Shown here: positions 1 through 24,174 of the stretch, one piece after another
Layout: each line of letters opens with the position of its first letter
Numbering within the stretch: position 1 is the stretch's first letter
NCBI GenBank assembly: GCA_963514095.1
Contig: OY741271.1
Coordinates: 13,148,772-13,212,771 of the forward strand
Reading direction: 5' to 3'
Origin: Eutrigla gurnardus
Taxonomy: Eukaryota; Chordata; Actinopteri; Perciformes; Triglidae
Length of the DNA: 64,000 bases
Notes under the pieces: model-generated
Databases searched by the model: none
Told to the model about the DNA's origin: nothing
The model's input: the letters and a program-made list of their open reading frames with translations, nothing else
Translations under genes and position numbers: made by a program

Positions 1-3000
1 ATGCCCCAGAAAGCATTATTCCGGCATCATCCCCTGAAAGTAACGTAGGAGATGAAACGTCACGTTTCCCTCATCTACGGGAGCCTAAAGAGGAAGAGAC
101 AGAGAGAGCAATATCTCCCATCATCCCCCTTATACCTCGCACTGCAATCCCAGGTATTATACAACATTTTGTAATTCAATGTTTCATATATATATTTATC
201 CAGTATATTTAACATGCTAGTTTAGGTGAAATCCATCCAATGTGTTGCATTATGTTTTATTGTTCAAGTCCATTTTCATATACCCATTAAATCAATTTAT
301 GATTATTCATGCCTGCTAAATTGTAAACTGCCCCAAAAATGATGTACGCATTTTATTTTGTAGCATTCCCAGAAAACAAACCATTTGAAGCAGCCAATAG
401 CAAGGATGTTTCCACGTCCAACCACTGGGACAAGGCCAAAAACAATGAAGTGTCTGTTACCTTCACATTGTCCTCTGCTGCAGCCAAGGTACTAAGCCAT
501 GATATAATTGCACTTGTTTAACCTCTTTGTTTTCATGCCTAGCTAACACAAACTTTGACTGACTTTTTTCCCCCAGAAACTGAACCATGTAATGATGGCC
601 ATGGCCCAGCTGCTTAATATTAGGATGCCAGGTTCATACGAGGTGACTTTCCCTCCCCAAAACCCTGATATGCCTGTCGTGGATGGACCTGGGAAAGGAC
701 CTGACCCATCGGGTATGCATTTATAATATTGTTGATTTGGATTGTCCTGTTAGGTAGTCATTGTGTGGGTCTTTTTTTTTTTTTTTGCATTTTGATGTCA
801 TTCTTTTGTCTAGCTTGAGCATGTGATTTGAGGAGAGTTGATCAATCCATGAATAAAGACTGATATTGAGGTCATCATGTTTTCAGGAGATCCGTGTACA
901 AAGGACAGAGCTTCACCCAGTCAAGATGAGTGGCTAAGGCAATTTGACGTGTCTCTACCAGGCTGTACGTTGAAGAAACAAGTGGACATTCTGGCACTTA
1001 TTAAACAGGTCTGTCTTGAGCACTGAACTTTTTTTTTTATCATATGTTGCATCTTATGTATTTCTTGAAAGCTTTAGATCTCATGTGTGAATTATTCTCT
1101 CAGGAATTCCCAGAAAAAGATGACACACCGGCCCAGCACTGTTACACAACCAAAGTAAACGACTTGGATGTGCGCCACCTGCCTGCTATACCAGTGGAAG
1201 AATCTCCACCCCCATCACCATCTCCTCCACATCCTCCCCCATCTATCCCTGTTCCAAGTAGTGAAGCTGAACCTTCCATAAAATCAGCTTCCCCATCCCA
1301 GCCTCCCTCCAGTCCCACCATTGTCCAGATCAAGACTGAGTGTGTACAGGATGATGGCCCTCCTATTGATGCTGCTCAACCAACTGATGTCACAGAGTCT
1401 GAGGTTGTCGCTCCAGAGTTGGGAACTGATCCAGCACCTCCCTCTGCAGATCAAGGTCCTAATGTTCCTGCTAAAGATCTTCTGAGTCCTACTATCAAGG
1501 AGGAAGACCTGGCCGTTGATCAAGCTCTACCTCCTAATGATTCTCCCAACAACATGGAGTCTTCTTCCCCAAAGGCTGTCAAGCAGCGCAGGCCTCTCTC
1601 CCCCGATGAGGAAATCATACATCCCAAAGTTAAGAAATGGAAGGGGATTCGCTGGAAGCGTCTTCAGATCGTCATAACAATACGTAAGGGTGGGTCTAAG
1701 AAAGAGAGCAGCCGCGAGGTGTCTGAGCTAATGGAGCGCCTGCGCATTACTCTGCGACCAGAGAGGCTGCCTCGGGATAAACGTAAGTGCTGTTTCTGCC
1801 ATGAGGAAGGTGATGGAGCCACAGATGGGCCTGCCCGGTTGCTGAACATTGATGTGGACTTGTGGGTGCACCTCAACTGTGCCCTGTGGTCCACAGAGGT
1901 GTACGAGACGCAGGGGGGTGCCCTTATCAACGTGGAGGTAGCCCTGCGTCGTGGATTGAGAACTCTTTGCGCATACTGCCAGAAAACGGGTGCCACAAAC
2001 AGCTGCAACAGAATGCGCTGCCCAAATGTCTACCACTTTGCCTGCGCCATCCGGGCACGCTGCATGTTCTTCAAGGACAAGACAATGTTGTGCACCCAGC
2101 ATAAGCTCAAGGGCCCCAGTGAAGACGAACTCAGCATGTTTGCCGTTTTGCGGCGCGTCTACATCGAGCGTGACGAGGTGAAGCAGATTGCCAGCATCTT
2201 GCAGCGAGGTGACCGTGTCCACTTGTTCCGTGTTGGTGGGCTCATCTTCCATGCTGTTGGCCAGTTGCTACCATCCCAGATGGCGAATTTCCACTCACCC
2301 ACTGCCATCTTCCCGGTTGGCTATGAAGCCACACGCATCTACTGGAGCACACGTGTGCCCAACAAGCGATGTCGCTACCGCTGCCGCATCAACGAGGACG
2401 ATGGTCGTCCCCTGTTCGAGGTGCGTGTTCTGGAGCATGGCATGGAGGATTTGCAGTACCGTGACACTACTCCAGAGGGTAAGAACTCATTCTCTGCTCC
2501 CACTCTGTTACATGGTATCGTTGTGTTGTGCTTTTCCGCTTGAAATAAACTTTCCTGTGTATCTCACCACCTTTGTCTTTAGGGATCTGGGAACAGGTGG
2601 TGCAGCAGGTGGCTAAACTCAGAGATGACTCGTCCATGTTGAAGCTGTTCACTGAACATGTCAAGGGAGAGGAGATGTATGGCCTCACAGTTCACGCTGT
2701 AATGCGCATCACAGAGTCGGTAAGAATATGCAGCAAAAAAGTAACTTTGATGGTTGTCTCCCTGTTGTAATTAAAGCCCCTTGCAAGCCAATATTCACAC
2801 ATACTGGGGGTGGAAATATCCTCCTTAATAACAAATGTGCAAATTAATGAATAGGTGCTCAGAATTCATTTTTATTAATTGATCAGTTCGCACCAGCATA
2901 GTCTGCAATGACACCGACTATGAAAGTGCAGACAGGCTACTTCTTTCACCAGTGTTTTTAATCATAGTGACACTGGATCAGTCCGTCTATCCCTACTGTA

Positions 3001-5219
3001 ATTGTAAAACACTCACCAAAAATGGATTCATATGCAGACACGATACAGAAAGCTTGACCAGACCCCAAATTAAGGCCAGTAGTTGAGAGCCGTGGGGTAC
3101 AATGGTCCTACTGGAAATCAAAGCGCATGATCGATATGATTTGTGTTGTGTTTTAGTTGCCTGGAGTCGAGAACTGCCAGAACTACCTGTTCCGATATGG
3201 CCGTCACCCTCTGATGGAGCTCCCTCTCATGATCAATCCCACTGGCTCTGCTCGCTCTGAGCCCAAAGTCCCCACACAGTGCAAGAGGTAAAGCAACAAT
3301 TTTTTTTAAGCAATATTCCACACAAATTTGCAGTAAAGGCACATTATCAAGCTGACTCAAACCTGTGTGACCATCCGGCTTGTTGATTTAAATTGAAATA
3401 CTTTTGTACAATAATTCACACAATATTTTCAGTGAGGCATAGCAATAAAGCATAATAATAATATTTTGTATTAATTATCTTATTTCAGTCATTATAGTTT
3501 TCAATTATGCAGATAAGAAATGTGCTATTGCTATTTTGCTTATTTGCTAATTTTCATTTTGATGTACAGTTTTTTACACTAATATTTGTTGTACAATTGT
3601 TTTAGACATACCCACCCACATTTTCTTTTTTCTGTTTGTCTCAAGGCCTCATACTCTAAATAGCACCAGCGTGTCAAAGGCCTACCAGAGTACCTTCACT
3701 GGCGAGCTCAACACGCCATACAGCAAGCAGTTCGTCCACTCCAAGTCATCCCAGTATCGGCGCCTGAAGACTGAATGGAAGAATAACGTGTATCTGGCAC
3801 GATCCCGCATTCAGGGCCTGGGTCTGTACGCTGCTAAGGATCTGGAGAAGCACACCATGGTCATTGAGTACATTGGCACTGTCATACGCAATGAAGTGGC
3901 CAATAGGCGCGAGAAGATCTATGAGGAGCAGGTATGTCAATTTTTTGAAAACCAAAGTAATCCATTGACTACATTTTGGTGAGTGAAAACTGGCATGGCA
4001 GATTTCGAAGGGGTGTCTTGACCTCTCACCTCTAGGTGTGAATGAAAATGGGTTGTATGTGTACCCACAAGTCTCACATTTACAGCCCACTTTTATAGAC
4101 GAGCTGTATGGGATAACCATAAGGGGAATACTTGTGGGTACTCAAGATAAGTGACTATAAATGGGTTCTTTTGTACTTTTAGCATTAAGTGGACATGTCT
4201 ATGAAATGGAAAGTGGGGATATCTGTTAAGGGGGAGTACCAACAGAACCCGTTTTCATGCAGTTTTTGGCAAGCAGTATACATTTATTATTTCCTCCCTT
4301 TGAAAAATGGTGTGTTTGAGTAGTTCTGTTCTGTTTCTTGTAACTGCATAAAGTGGGTCTGTTTGGAAGAGACTGAGACTCTTGTGGATACAATGAGCCC
4401 AAATTAATTCATGTGTGATGCTGTTAATCTCTATAATGGTGAGAAAAACATTTTTTATTCACTGAATAAAATGAGCTGTTGTGACATTTAATTATTACAG
4501 CCTCATGAAACTTTATAACCATATTTAACACTGGCAAAGTAAACAATAAGCATTCCCCTGGGTTAAGGAATGGACAAAAGAGGGAGGAATCTAATAATAT
4601 ATGTATTTGCAGGGCTTCACAAACTTATTCTGTAGCTGGATAACACTAAAGAACCAACAACATAATTGGGTCCGTAAAAGTATAAATTATGAATTGAAAA
4701 ATTTTGTATCAACATTTTTTTTCTTCTTCTCACTTAGAACCGTGGGATCTACATGTTCCGCATCAACAATGAGCAGGTGATTGATGCCACTCTGACAGGA
4801 GGCCCAGCTCGGTAAGTGATTGATAGCCTCATTGTAAACCCCTTAATCTAATATTATAGGTTGTTTTTTTTAACTGATTTTTTTTCTCCTTTCCAGCTAC
4901 GTCAACCATTCCTGCGCCCCAAACTGTGTTGCAGAAGTTGTAACATTTGACAAAGAAGACAAGATTATCATCATTTCCAGCCGCAGGATCCCAAAGGGAG
5001 AAGAGGTGCGGTGCATTAGAAAACTAACTTACTACTCACGCTTACACATCCCTCTCTTTTTGCTACCTTTTTGTATGTTAACTTTTAAATCTCAGCAGCC
5101 GTTAACCGCCTTTTTCTTACTTCCAGCTGACCTACGACTACCAGTTTGATTTTGAGGATGATCAGCACAAGATCCCTTGCCATTGTGGAGCCTGGAATTG
5201 CCGAAAATGGATGAACTAA
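1..5219 (+). CDS. kmt2d: Histone H3K4 methyltransferase KMT2D (MLL2/MLL4), C-terminal part
   Basis: The protein mono- and dimethylates histone H3 lysine 4 at enhancers as catalytic subunit of a COMPASS complex in the nucleus. The 5' part of the gene is outside the window. Exons read from splice sites: (3)-153, 364-488, 577-712, 887-1008, 1104-2478, 2583-2719, 3157-3287, 3646-3931, 4738-4811, 4897-5005, 5127-5219; all phases agree and the stop is TAA at 5217. Domains in order: proline-rich linker (about 1180-1640), extended PHD finger with its Cys/His ligands (about 1785-2096), FYRN then FYRC (about 2130-3200), Win motif GSARSEP for WDR5 (3244-3264), and SET (about 3780-5150) with NHSCAPNC and the YDYQFDF strand. 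The post-SET CHCGAWNCRKWMN ends the protein. The stretches YGRHPLMELPLMINPTG and KAYQSTFTGE fit KMT2D rather than its paralogue KMT2C. A teleost duplicate letter cannot be assigned. Confidence 0.97.
1785..2096 (+). other. kmt2d: Extended PHD (ePHD) zinc-finger domain of kmt2d
   Basis: Inside the large exon 1104-2478. The segment starts KCCFCHEEGDG, has WVHLNCALWS in the middle, a CAYCQKTGATNSC knuckle, and ends YHFACAIRARCMFF..TMLCTQH. This C2HC pre-PHD plus PHD layout is typical of the ePHD just before FYRN/FYRC in KMT2C/D. All expected Cys and His ligands look present. Confidence 0.9.
3244..3264 (+). other. kmt2d: Win (WDR5-interaction) motif of kmt2d
   Basis: The codons read G-S-A-R-S-E-P. 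This fits the KMT2 family Win motif, in which the central Arg inserts into the WDR5 pocket. It lies between FYRC and SET, as in other family members. Confidence 0.85.
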
Positions 5220-8215
5220 CCAGAAGAAAGAAAAATGGAGAATTCCCCTCTCACTGGTGCCAGAACACTCCTGCGCCAAAGCCTTCGAATCCTACAAAGC
5301 CAGTGCATAAGCTGTTCTGAAAGATGTGGAGGAAGGCTGGCCTCCGTCATTGAAAGACTAAAGCGTTGACACCTGTAGCCAAAGGTTTGAAGAGCATTAA
5401 TCAATAAAAGCAACCGACCACCTCCATCAACAGCAGCAGCAGCCTGATGGTGGCATTACCTTTCATGTTTGGACTAGTGAATCACCTTTTCCTCAGCCAA
5501 GACCCTTTTCCCCCCTCGACTGTTCTCAATAATCTTACAGTGGCTGGAAAACAATCTTCAACATCTACCAAATGATTCTGACCCTCTGTTAACAATACTC
5601 GTAGTGCATAGCTCACACGGAGCTTCGACAAAAAGCCATTTTAAAATACTAAGAATGAACTAATGATGCATTTTTATGTTTTAAGTCGGACCTATTCCTG
5701 TCCTACCTGACCACACCTCCTCTCACCTCCCAGAAAAGGCACTTTCCCATCAAGTCATCAATGAAGACAACACGGATATTGGCTAGCTAGACAATCTTGA
5801 TGTGGCTCTGTGTAAGAACTGCATATGATCGATGGAAAAAAAAAAAAAAAAAAAAAAAAAGATGTAAGTTAATATAAAATTTGAGATGCTATTGATCTGT
5901 GGCTCCAGAGGCACCAGATGTTCTGACTGTGTGGAGTCCCATGGTGGGTTAGTTGGACCCAGTCTACCTCATTGATTTAGCGGGAAGCCACTGCTTTGTA
6001 TAAAAACTGTTAACTGCTACTGTGGAACGGGGGTGGGGGAGGGGGAGGGGGGGAATGTTTTTATGGGCTTAGCCTTCTCGGACAAGCAGGGAATCTTAAG
6101 CAGCAGGTTTGCTCTATCTACTCTATGCTGATGATGATTTACAATAATGAGCCAACATAATTATTATTCATGAATTGTTTATACAGAGGAAATATATGAC
6201 AGTTTTGATAAGATATAGCATTAAAATCACAATCAGAAGCTTAGCGGGTGTCCTGTATGCCACCAAATCCTCCTGGATATTGATGTAGCTTTTTCTTTTT
6301 TTGTTGTTCTTTTTATTTATGTGTCTCAAAAACCATGTTTATCAGCTGTGTGAAAGCACAATAACATCAACCTTTTGAGTTGCTTGAAGACAGCAATGGT
6401 GTGAGTGAATGGCTCTAGGATCACAGGACACGGTCTTTGAAGAAGGCTACAACGTCCAGAATTAAGAAAGTACACATTCGCTTGTTGCTTCATACATTGA
6501 AGTTCCACTTGTTGAAAAACCAGCCGGTGGATGTATGACTACTGTCCCATGAAATGCTTTTTATTCCCCCATAACGCAAACTTGTCATAACTCAACCTTA
6601 AAACTTTTAATCATGCCTCTTCCTCTCTGTATTATTTAGTGGACTGTTGTTAAACTTTACTGTAGTAAGTCTTCCTCTGCCTGAGTACAGCCTGCAGTGT
6701 TTCTACTTCCCTTGTAGTGTGCTTTTCTAGTGCTGGTACTGTCCTCTCAAGGCTGAACTGATGGCAGGGAAAGACTTATTGGAAAAAAGGGCATTTGTTT
6801 TCATTTCTATGTAAGATGAATGAAAAAAGTCTTTAAAAGGGAGCTTTACTAAAACTCCACCTTCCCATACTACTTTGTTTCCTCCTTCCCCTAACCTAAG
6901 ACCTCACATGATTTAAAAATGCAAAGTTGTACAAACTGTATATATAGTATATGCATTAGGGGACAGCAACTCTTTATCCAGCCCCTTTGTAATCAATAAA
7001 GTCAAAAGTGTAGAGAAATAAAATTGAAAAAAAAATCAACCACTGGATATCATTTTAACAAAGATAAAGCTGTATATAAATATAAATATATGTAAAATGG
7101 CAAACTAATATCTTTATGTATATGAACCAGAGTGTTTTGCATTTACCTGTTTTTTCTATTAGTGTTTTTTGCTATAAGCTCTCAGAGACAAGTTTGTTAA
7201 AAATAGGTTTGAGAAAAATGTCTGGTCTTCTCCAATCAGTCGCGACGAGAAGCCGGTGTGATTACAAAACTGTTTGGATTCATGTGGAGGGTCGTTAATT
7301 AGACATGAAAATCACTTCTTGCGTAAAAGCAGTACAATGGTGCATAGCATTTGTATTTATGTAATATTGTTCGTGTTTATTTTTCTTTTTATTTATGCTA
7401 CTGCTTGTTGATTACCAAAACCTGTCCCTTAATCGGTCACAATTGGATTAATATACTCTTGAATGGAAAATCTTGAATTCCCTAGAATATTGTTAGTGTT
7501 TTGCTTTTTAATATCTTCCCTATAGAAGTGAATGTGTTGGTAAACCTTGTGAAATGGTTACTTGGCCTAATGTATGTTATGATGTAATATTCAAAGTTAA
7601 TCCCATACTTAACCTGGTAATGAATTGCACTCTCATAGTATAACAGAGAACTTCTCTAAAGTGGTAGATATTGATCAAGTATCTGAAGCAGTGATATATA
7701 TATTTTTTGGTATGTTTCTATTTCAAGGGAAGACCATGACGAGACATTATGCCGCTCACTGGATTTTAGCCTGAATAATTTTTAACTTCTCTGAATCTTA
7801 ATTTAAGTTCTCTGCATATCTTATAATTTAATAAAGTTTGCTCAAATTGAAGGTTTTTTTTAACCTCACCTACTTTTTAAAAAGATGTTGCATCTGTACA
7901 GCAGAGATACTTTTAGGGAATATGAATAAATATAATGATCATTTTTATTGTATGTGGCATGTTTTGTATGGATATTATTTTGAATTGTACATATTTTTTT
8001 CAGGAAGCCAGAGGTTGCATCTCTTTATATACAGCTTTCCCACTCCCTTTCCCCTTCATCTTATTTTGTCTGCTTTCGTTTCTTGTAAAGGAAAATAAAA
8101 TGCATTTTAAATATGTGCTCATTTTTCTGTTTTTAGAACTCAAACTTCAAGCAGCATTGATACTGAGCTTGGAGGTTCAATCTTGAAATAAAAAAAAATT
8201 TAAGAAAACTTTCAA
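5220..8215 (+). other. kmt2d: kmt2d 3' UTR with several polyadenylation signals
   Basis: About 3 kb of AT-rich sequence without a convincing reading frame follows the stop. AATAAA hexamers occur at 5403, 6995, 7017, 7830, 7925, 8094 and 8187, so alternative 3' ends are likely; the last gives an end near 8.2 kb. A 25-nt poly(A) tract lies at 5836-5860. Two UGUAUAUA (Pumilio-like) elements are at 6937-6944 and 7071-7078. The true 3' end is inferred. Confidence 0.6.
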
Positions 8216-8313
8216 GGTCCACTTATTTGATTTCTTGCGGGGCTTTCTGTCACATCTCATCTTTATCAGTGGATGGAGTTTGGAATGTCGTCATGGAGAT
8301 GGCCCCGTTGGCA

Positions 8314-8847
8314 TCACGTGACCTGATAATGGAACAGTGGTCATGTGATAGCTGATGGCTGTGTGGTTGGGTGAATGTTGCCATCCATGAGATGCAGCCG
8401 AAAAATAGGAAATATCAACGGTCACGGGAGGACTGATTACAGAAAGAAACACCTGTTGTCAAGGGGAAATACTGATTTGGGGGCTCGAAAAGCCTGGGAT
8501 GAAAAGCTTTTTTTTTGTTTCGTCAAATTGGCTGAATTAAACTTTTGAGTGACTGGACTTAACTTTGTATTTTAAAAGAATAGTGGCGAATCACATCACT
8601 GTCACCCCTTACAGAAGGTGCAAAATGGTTTAGTCCACCGCTGCACGAGGATTCCCAAAAGCAGTAACGCAGCTATTAGCTAGCTAATTGCGAGTAGAGT
8701 GACCGGACGCTAATGCTGCGGTGCTAATTTGCACCACGATAGTCACGTCTTTCCCGAGGAGAGGGAACTCGGGGTCACGAAAAAAGAAAGGAAACAGGAA
8801 AAAGGGAAGCTGAGGGAAATAACTCCTAACGTTCTTTCAAAATAAAG
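8314..8847 (+). promoter_or_regulatory. Candidate + strand promoter and non-coding first exon
   Basis: A palindromic E-box TCACGTGA (USF/CLEAR type) is at 8314-8321 and a related TCATGTGA at 8341-8348. From about 8635 to 8780 the sequence is unusually CpG-rich for this region. It ends in a good splice donor AAAG|gtgagc, with the exon end at 8847. This looks like a promoter with a non-coding first exon, but no partner exon was found on the + strand nearby. It could be a lncRNA antisense to acvr1b, or chance. Confidence 0.3.
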
Positions 8848-9042
8848 GTGAGCACACCGGTTTCAGAATGCTTTAAGCTAATATCAGCAGGTGTCAACAT
8901 TGAAGGCAAAAAGCCAGGAATCTAGCTGGGAGCATACTTGCATTGTATAACATGAATGAATCAATATCATAAATTAATCAGCATCATAGCTACACTGTCA
9001 TATGACATATCTATCAAATAAATGAAATACTTACCTACATAC

Positions 9043-9185
9043 TAGTGATGTCCAAATGAAGCTTCGTGAAGCATTTTCTTTATTTTCTGAGCCCAATAGA
9101 TGGCGCTCTCTGTTCAACAAAGGGTTGAAGGCCGATATATTTCCATTGCTTTCAACCCTTTGTTGAACAGAGAGCGCCATCACTA
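9043..9185. mobile_element. hAT-type MITE, 143 bp, with 8-bp target-site duplication
   Basis: The element begins TAGTGATG and ends CATCACTA, a perfect 8-bp terminal inverted repeat. It is flanked on both sides by the same 8 bp, CTACATAC (9035-9042 and 9186-9193). An 8-bp duplication is characteristic of hAT transposition. Inside, a perfect 31-bp inverted repeat (9099-9129 and 9151-9181) surrounds a 21-nt spacer, so most of the element folds into a hairpin. No coding capacity. Confidence 0.85.
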
Positions 9186-9296
9186 CTACATACCCTTGGT
9201 TTCGGAACCAGCCAGAGAGTGGAGGCAGGTCCCCCCCATCATATCCTGATGTTACCGAGGAGGATGAGACGAGGTGAGCTCATAAAGTGGTTTCAA

Positions 9297-9312
9297 CCAG
9301 CAGGGGGCAGCC
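9297..9312 (+). promoter_or_regulatory. CTCF-like motif
   Basis: CCAGCAGGGGGCAGCC closely fits the CTCF core CCASYAGRKGGCRS. It lies between the convergent 3' ends of kmt2d and acvr1b. Motif match only; occupancy is unknown. Confidence 0.4.
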
Positions 9313-9604
9313 ACTATGAATATTTATAACACATGAGTACAATTCAATTACTTTGCACTAAAATGTCAAGATTTGGAAATATATTATTTCAATGGATTAG
9401 ATTTTCCATCAGCACTGACTGGTCATCCACATAAAGTTGGCATATTTAACATTTAAGACACAATTGAAAATATGTGAGCCTATCCTTTTATCCTAAATAT
9501 TATTATTTTCTTTTATCCCTGGGTGGATGTTAATTTTCTGGAGCAGCAGCAACAATGAAAAAAACATGGCATTACTTGAATGAGTACCACAGTTGAGGTC
9601 ACAG

Positions 9605-11944
9605 ATAATAAAAAGAGGAATTTATTGTATATCATCTATATACACTTTTCAACTAAGTCTGAAAAGATTTGCACAATATGATTTTTGAATCTTAAAGTAT
9701 TACTTATGAACATGATGTCTGATGGTCATATACCCATGGCAACAAAGCAAACATGGACAGGAGTGTTTTGACAATTTTGGTTCAACTGACATCAGTGTCC
9801 CATATTTTCTCTCCCAGTGCTCCTCCTCCACTCTGCCTGCTGAACTTCCACCCATGCTAACAGTAGCAGCGACATTTCTGGGGTACACAGCCAATGACCT
9901 GAACACAAAGGAAGAAGGAACCCGACAGGTAGGGAGAAGGAAAAGACCAGTCTTACATTCATCTAGCTCAGTGCAGGGGACCCAGTGTTTGAGAGAGCAT
10001 GCAAAATTGGGATTCTAACATGATACATGGATTCTGGAACAAGTGATGACATAACTAACATTAACTAAAGTCCATGTGGACATAACAGTGCAGCGCCCAA
10101 CGGTGACAAACGTCAGTGTAATACTTTCATAGTTCTGTCTGCAGACGCAATCGAAGCCTGCAGACAACAAAGTAGAATGAAAACATGCAGTTTCACGTTA
10201 CAGCATGTCAGTCTTTGAAGGTAAATCATCTCAACTACTTTTCACAACTAACTGTATGTTCCCTGTGTCTGAACTGTCCGCAGCCGTCATTACTTCTGAA
10301 TAAATAGCCACTGGCAGTAGCCGAATTCAAGGTTACATGGCGCTCCTAAATATTCCAGTGTCAATGAGAAAGAGATGTCACCCCGGAGGACATAATGTAG
10401 AAACAGATCTGCATTACTGTGTTCTGCAAAGAACTCAACAAGCAATTCCAACAATTATACATAAAACATGGATGCAGCAAAACATTATCTGGGATCAGTA
10501 GTACCACCAAACTGCCATGAGAAGAGCAACAAAACAAATTCCATCAGACGACATTGTCATGTCCTTTTCCTGGCACAGCTCGAAACCATGCAGACGGATC
10601 AAAACGACAGACGTCTGAAAGTACCAGCCAAGCAAAATCACTGTTCCGATGTCACACTGGTGCTTGTGGCAGAAAAAGGAAAACAAAAACAAAAAAACAG
10701 GCATGTTTTATATACAAATCATATGTACCCATCATCAGTAGTGTCTAATGTCAACATCAAAATAAAACACCCATCGTGATGTCTTTACACAAAACACAAA
10801 AAAAAGAATAAAAAAAAAACAGTATTTTTCATTGCCATTTCATACGCCTCTTATTTGCTCAGTGTGCACGATGTCATCTCCTGTCACCGTCGGGGGGGGT
10901 TATGGCTACATCCATATTTGCGCTCAGTATCTTATTAAAACGAATGCAACAACCCCCTTGATGTAACGGCTGAAAGATGATGAAGACGTGGACTGAACTA
11001 CAACGTTACATTTTCATATTATGTTAGACTCTGGCTTGTCACACATCATCTCACAGTGTTCATCAATATGAAGTCAAAACTATCGACAAATAAATAAAAA
11101 GTAAAACCATCCCAAACATTATTCCTGCCATATTTCAAACTAACACCAGGGACTGGACCACATCTGCCATGTGATGCCTGCAGGGGTCACACGAGATGAG
11201 AAAGCTACAGTTGAGTGCAACTTGTTTCTTTTCGAGGGATATTCAAGTGAGGGATTAAACAAACAAACAAAAAGCAAAAACTAGCTGTTCATGCTTAATT
11301 ACCAAATGTCCCATTACTGGATTTGTCTAATGAGCTACAGAGGACATTGGGGTGTCTTAGAAACACTCGTAGTCCAGACACCTTGTACACACAACTAGAA
11401 ACAGTGCTTCAGCCTCTTTCCCCCTCTCACACACACACGCTCGCACACACACACACACATAGTGATGTTGCATGGCCAACAGAATATGAAGTGTTATTAT
11501 TCTTAAACTTAAAACACTCGACTCTTCTGGACAAGGTTAGTCCGTCACGGGACGTATTTCAGAGGTAAAAAAAAATCCTGTCACTGTACAATAGTAATAA
11601 TTCCTGCCATGGGAAATGTAAAAAAAAAAAAAAGGTTGAATGTGATGATATTAACAGTGGTGGTGGTGCTGTAGTGTTGTGGCCCGTGGAGAAGGGTGGG
11701 TCGAAGGGGACAGGGAGGGGACACGAGGAACAAAAAGGGGAGGCAGGGGGAGAGAAGAGTCAAGAGGGGACGGGTAACTCTCAGTAGTTTTGGCTAAAAA
11801 GGTGAGGTAGGCCTTGTCACAACTTGGAGTGTGGCTTTAAAACTGGCAGGGTTTTCATTTGCAGTCTGTCTTTAGTGTTCGTTTCCTGGGGGGAGTGTGG
11901 TCTGGTTGTGCGTCTCCAGTGCGCCTTTTCCGCTGCCTGGCTGC
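9605..11944 (-). other. acvr1b: acvr1b 3' UTR (inferred)
   Basis: No other gene is visible between the acvr1b stop and the candidate polyadenylation signal AATAAA on the - strand (TTTATT at 9621-9626). The stretch holds short A/T runs, a small (CA)n near 11430-11459 and a G-rich polypurine run near 11690-11770 on the + strand. The extent of the UTR is inferred from that hexamer. Confidence 0.5.
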
Positions 11945-23640
<11,696 letters not shown>

Positions 23641-23650
<10 letters not shown>

Positions 23651-23667
23651 TTCTTCAACATTCCCAT
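23641..23667 (-). promoter_or_regulatory. acvr1b: Short uORF overlapping the acvr1b start codon
   Basis: On the transcript strand an ATG at 23667 (context GAGATGG, purine at -3 and G at +4) opens an 8-codon frame, M-G-M-L-K-K-W-L. Its TAA stop (23643-23641) lies just past the acvr1b ATG at 23650-23648, so the two frames overlap. If the 5' UTR includes this ATG, as its closeness to the start suggests, it could restrain translation of the receptor. Confidence 0.6.
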
Positions 23668-23820
23668 CTCTCCGCGATGAAACGTGTCCGAAGAGTGTCG
23701 TTATAAACACGAGCAGACCTGAAACACAACCACAGTCCGACCGCACGCACACACACCACACCGCCAAATACTAGCCAGCCAGCCAGCCGGGCGAGTGACG
23801 CGTTTAAAGGGGTGTGTGTG
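23651..23820 (-). promoter_or_regulatory. acvr1b: acvr1b 5' UTR and probable promoter
   Basis: The sequence upstream of the acvr1b ATG is locally GC- and CpG-rich, in contrast to the AT-rich flanks. CpG density is raised over roughly 23260-23830. No TATA box stands out, so a CpG-type dispersed start is likely. The exact start site cannot be read from sequence. Confidence 0.5.
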
Positions 23821-23829
23821 CGCGTGTGC

Positions 23830-24170
23830 GTGTTTAAAGGGGAGGGCCGCCTGCTGCATGTACCCTTCTGCCACCGAGGTCACAGCTGTGTTATCAATGA
23901 AAACGTGGACTTATCTTCAAATCTCACAGTGACTATCTACATTATCAGTTTGATTTCAATGTCTTTAATGATTGCATGTATTTTTTCATTATCTTGATTT
24001 TTATTTACTTACAATTTCATCTTCTAGCATCAGAATTGGTCGATTGCGATGGGAGGTGTGATCCATGATTTATGGATCATTACATTAACATCGTTTTAGG
24101 TCATATACAGTATTTAAAATAGGCTGTATTCAGAGAACAAGCTGGGTCTAATTCACCCTTTTTTTTACTC
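23830..24170. other. Intergenic sequence, nothing recognised
   Basis: Upstream flank of acvr1b between its promoter and the dispersed repeat at 24175. AT-rich, with no supported gene or repeat. Confidence 0.5.
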
Positions 24171-24174
24171 CATT

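Noticed and set aside
1728..2252. 174-codon - strand frame opposite the large kmt2d exon
   Set aside because: It is the antisense shadow of the highly conserved ePHD/FYRN coding sequence.
3646..5219. Assignment to kmt2c instead of kmt2d
   Set aside because: Discriminating stretches around FYRC and SET (RYGRHPLMELPLMINPTG, KAYQSTFTGE, FDKEDKIIIISSRRIPKG) fit KMT2D.
9099..9181. 31-bp perfect hairpin considered as a microRNA precursor
   Set aside because: It lies inside a MITE with defined termini and target duplication, which explains the inverted repeat. The loop and arms show no precursor-like mismatch pattern.
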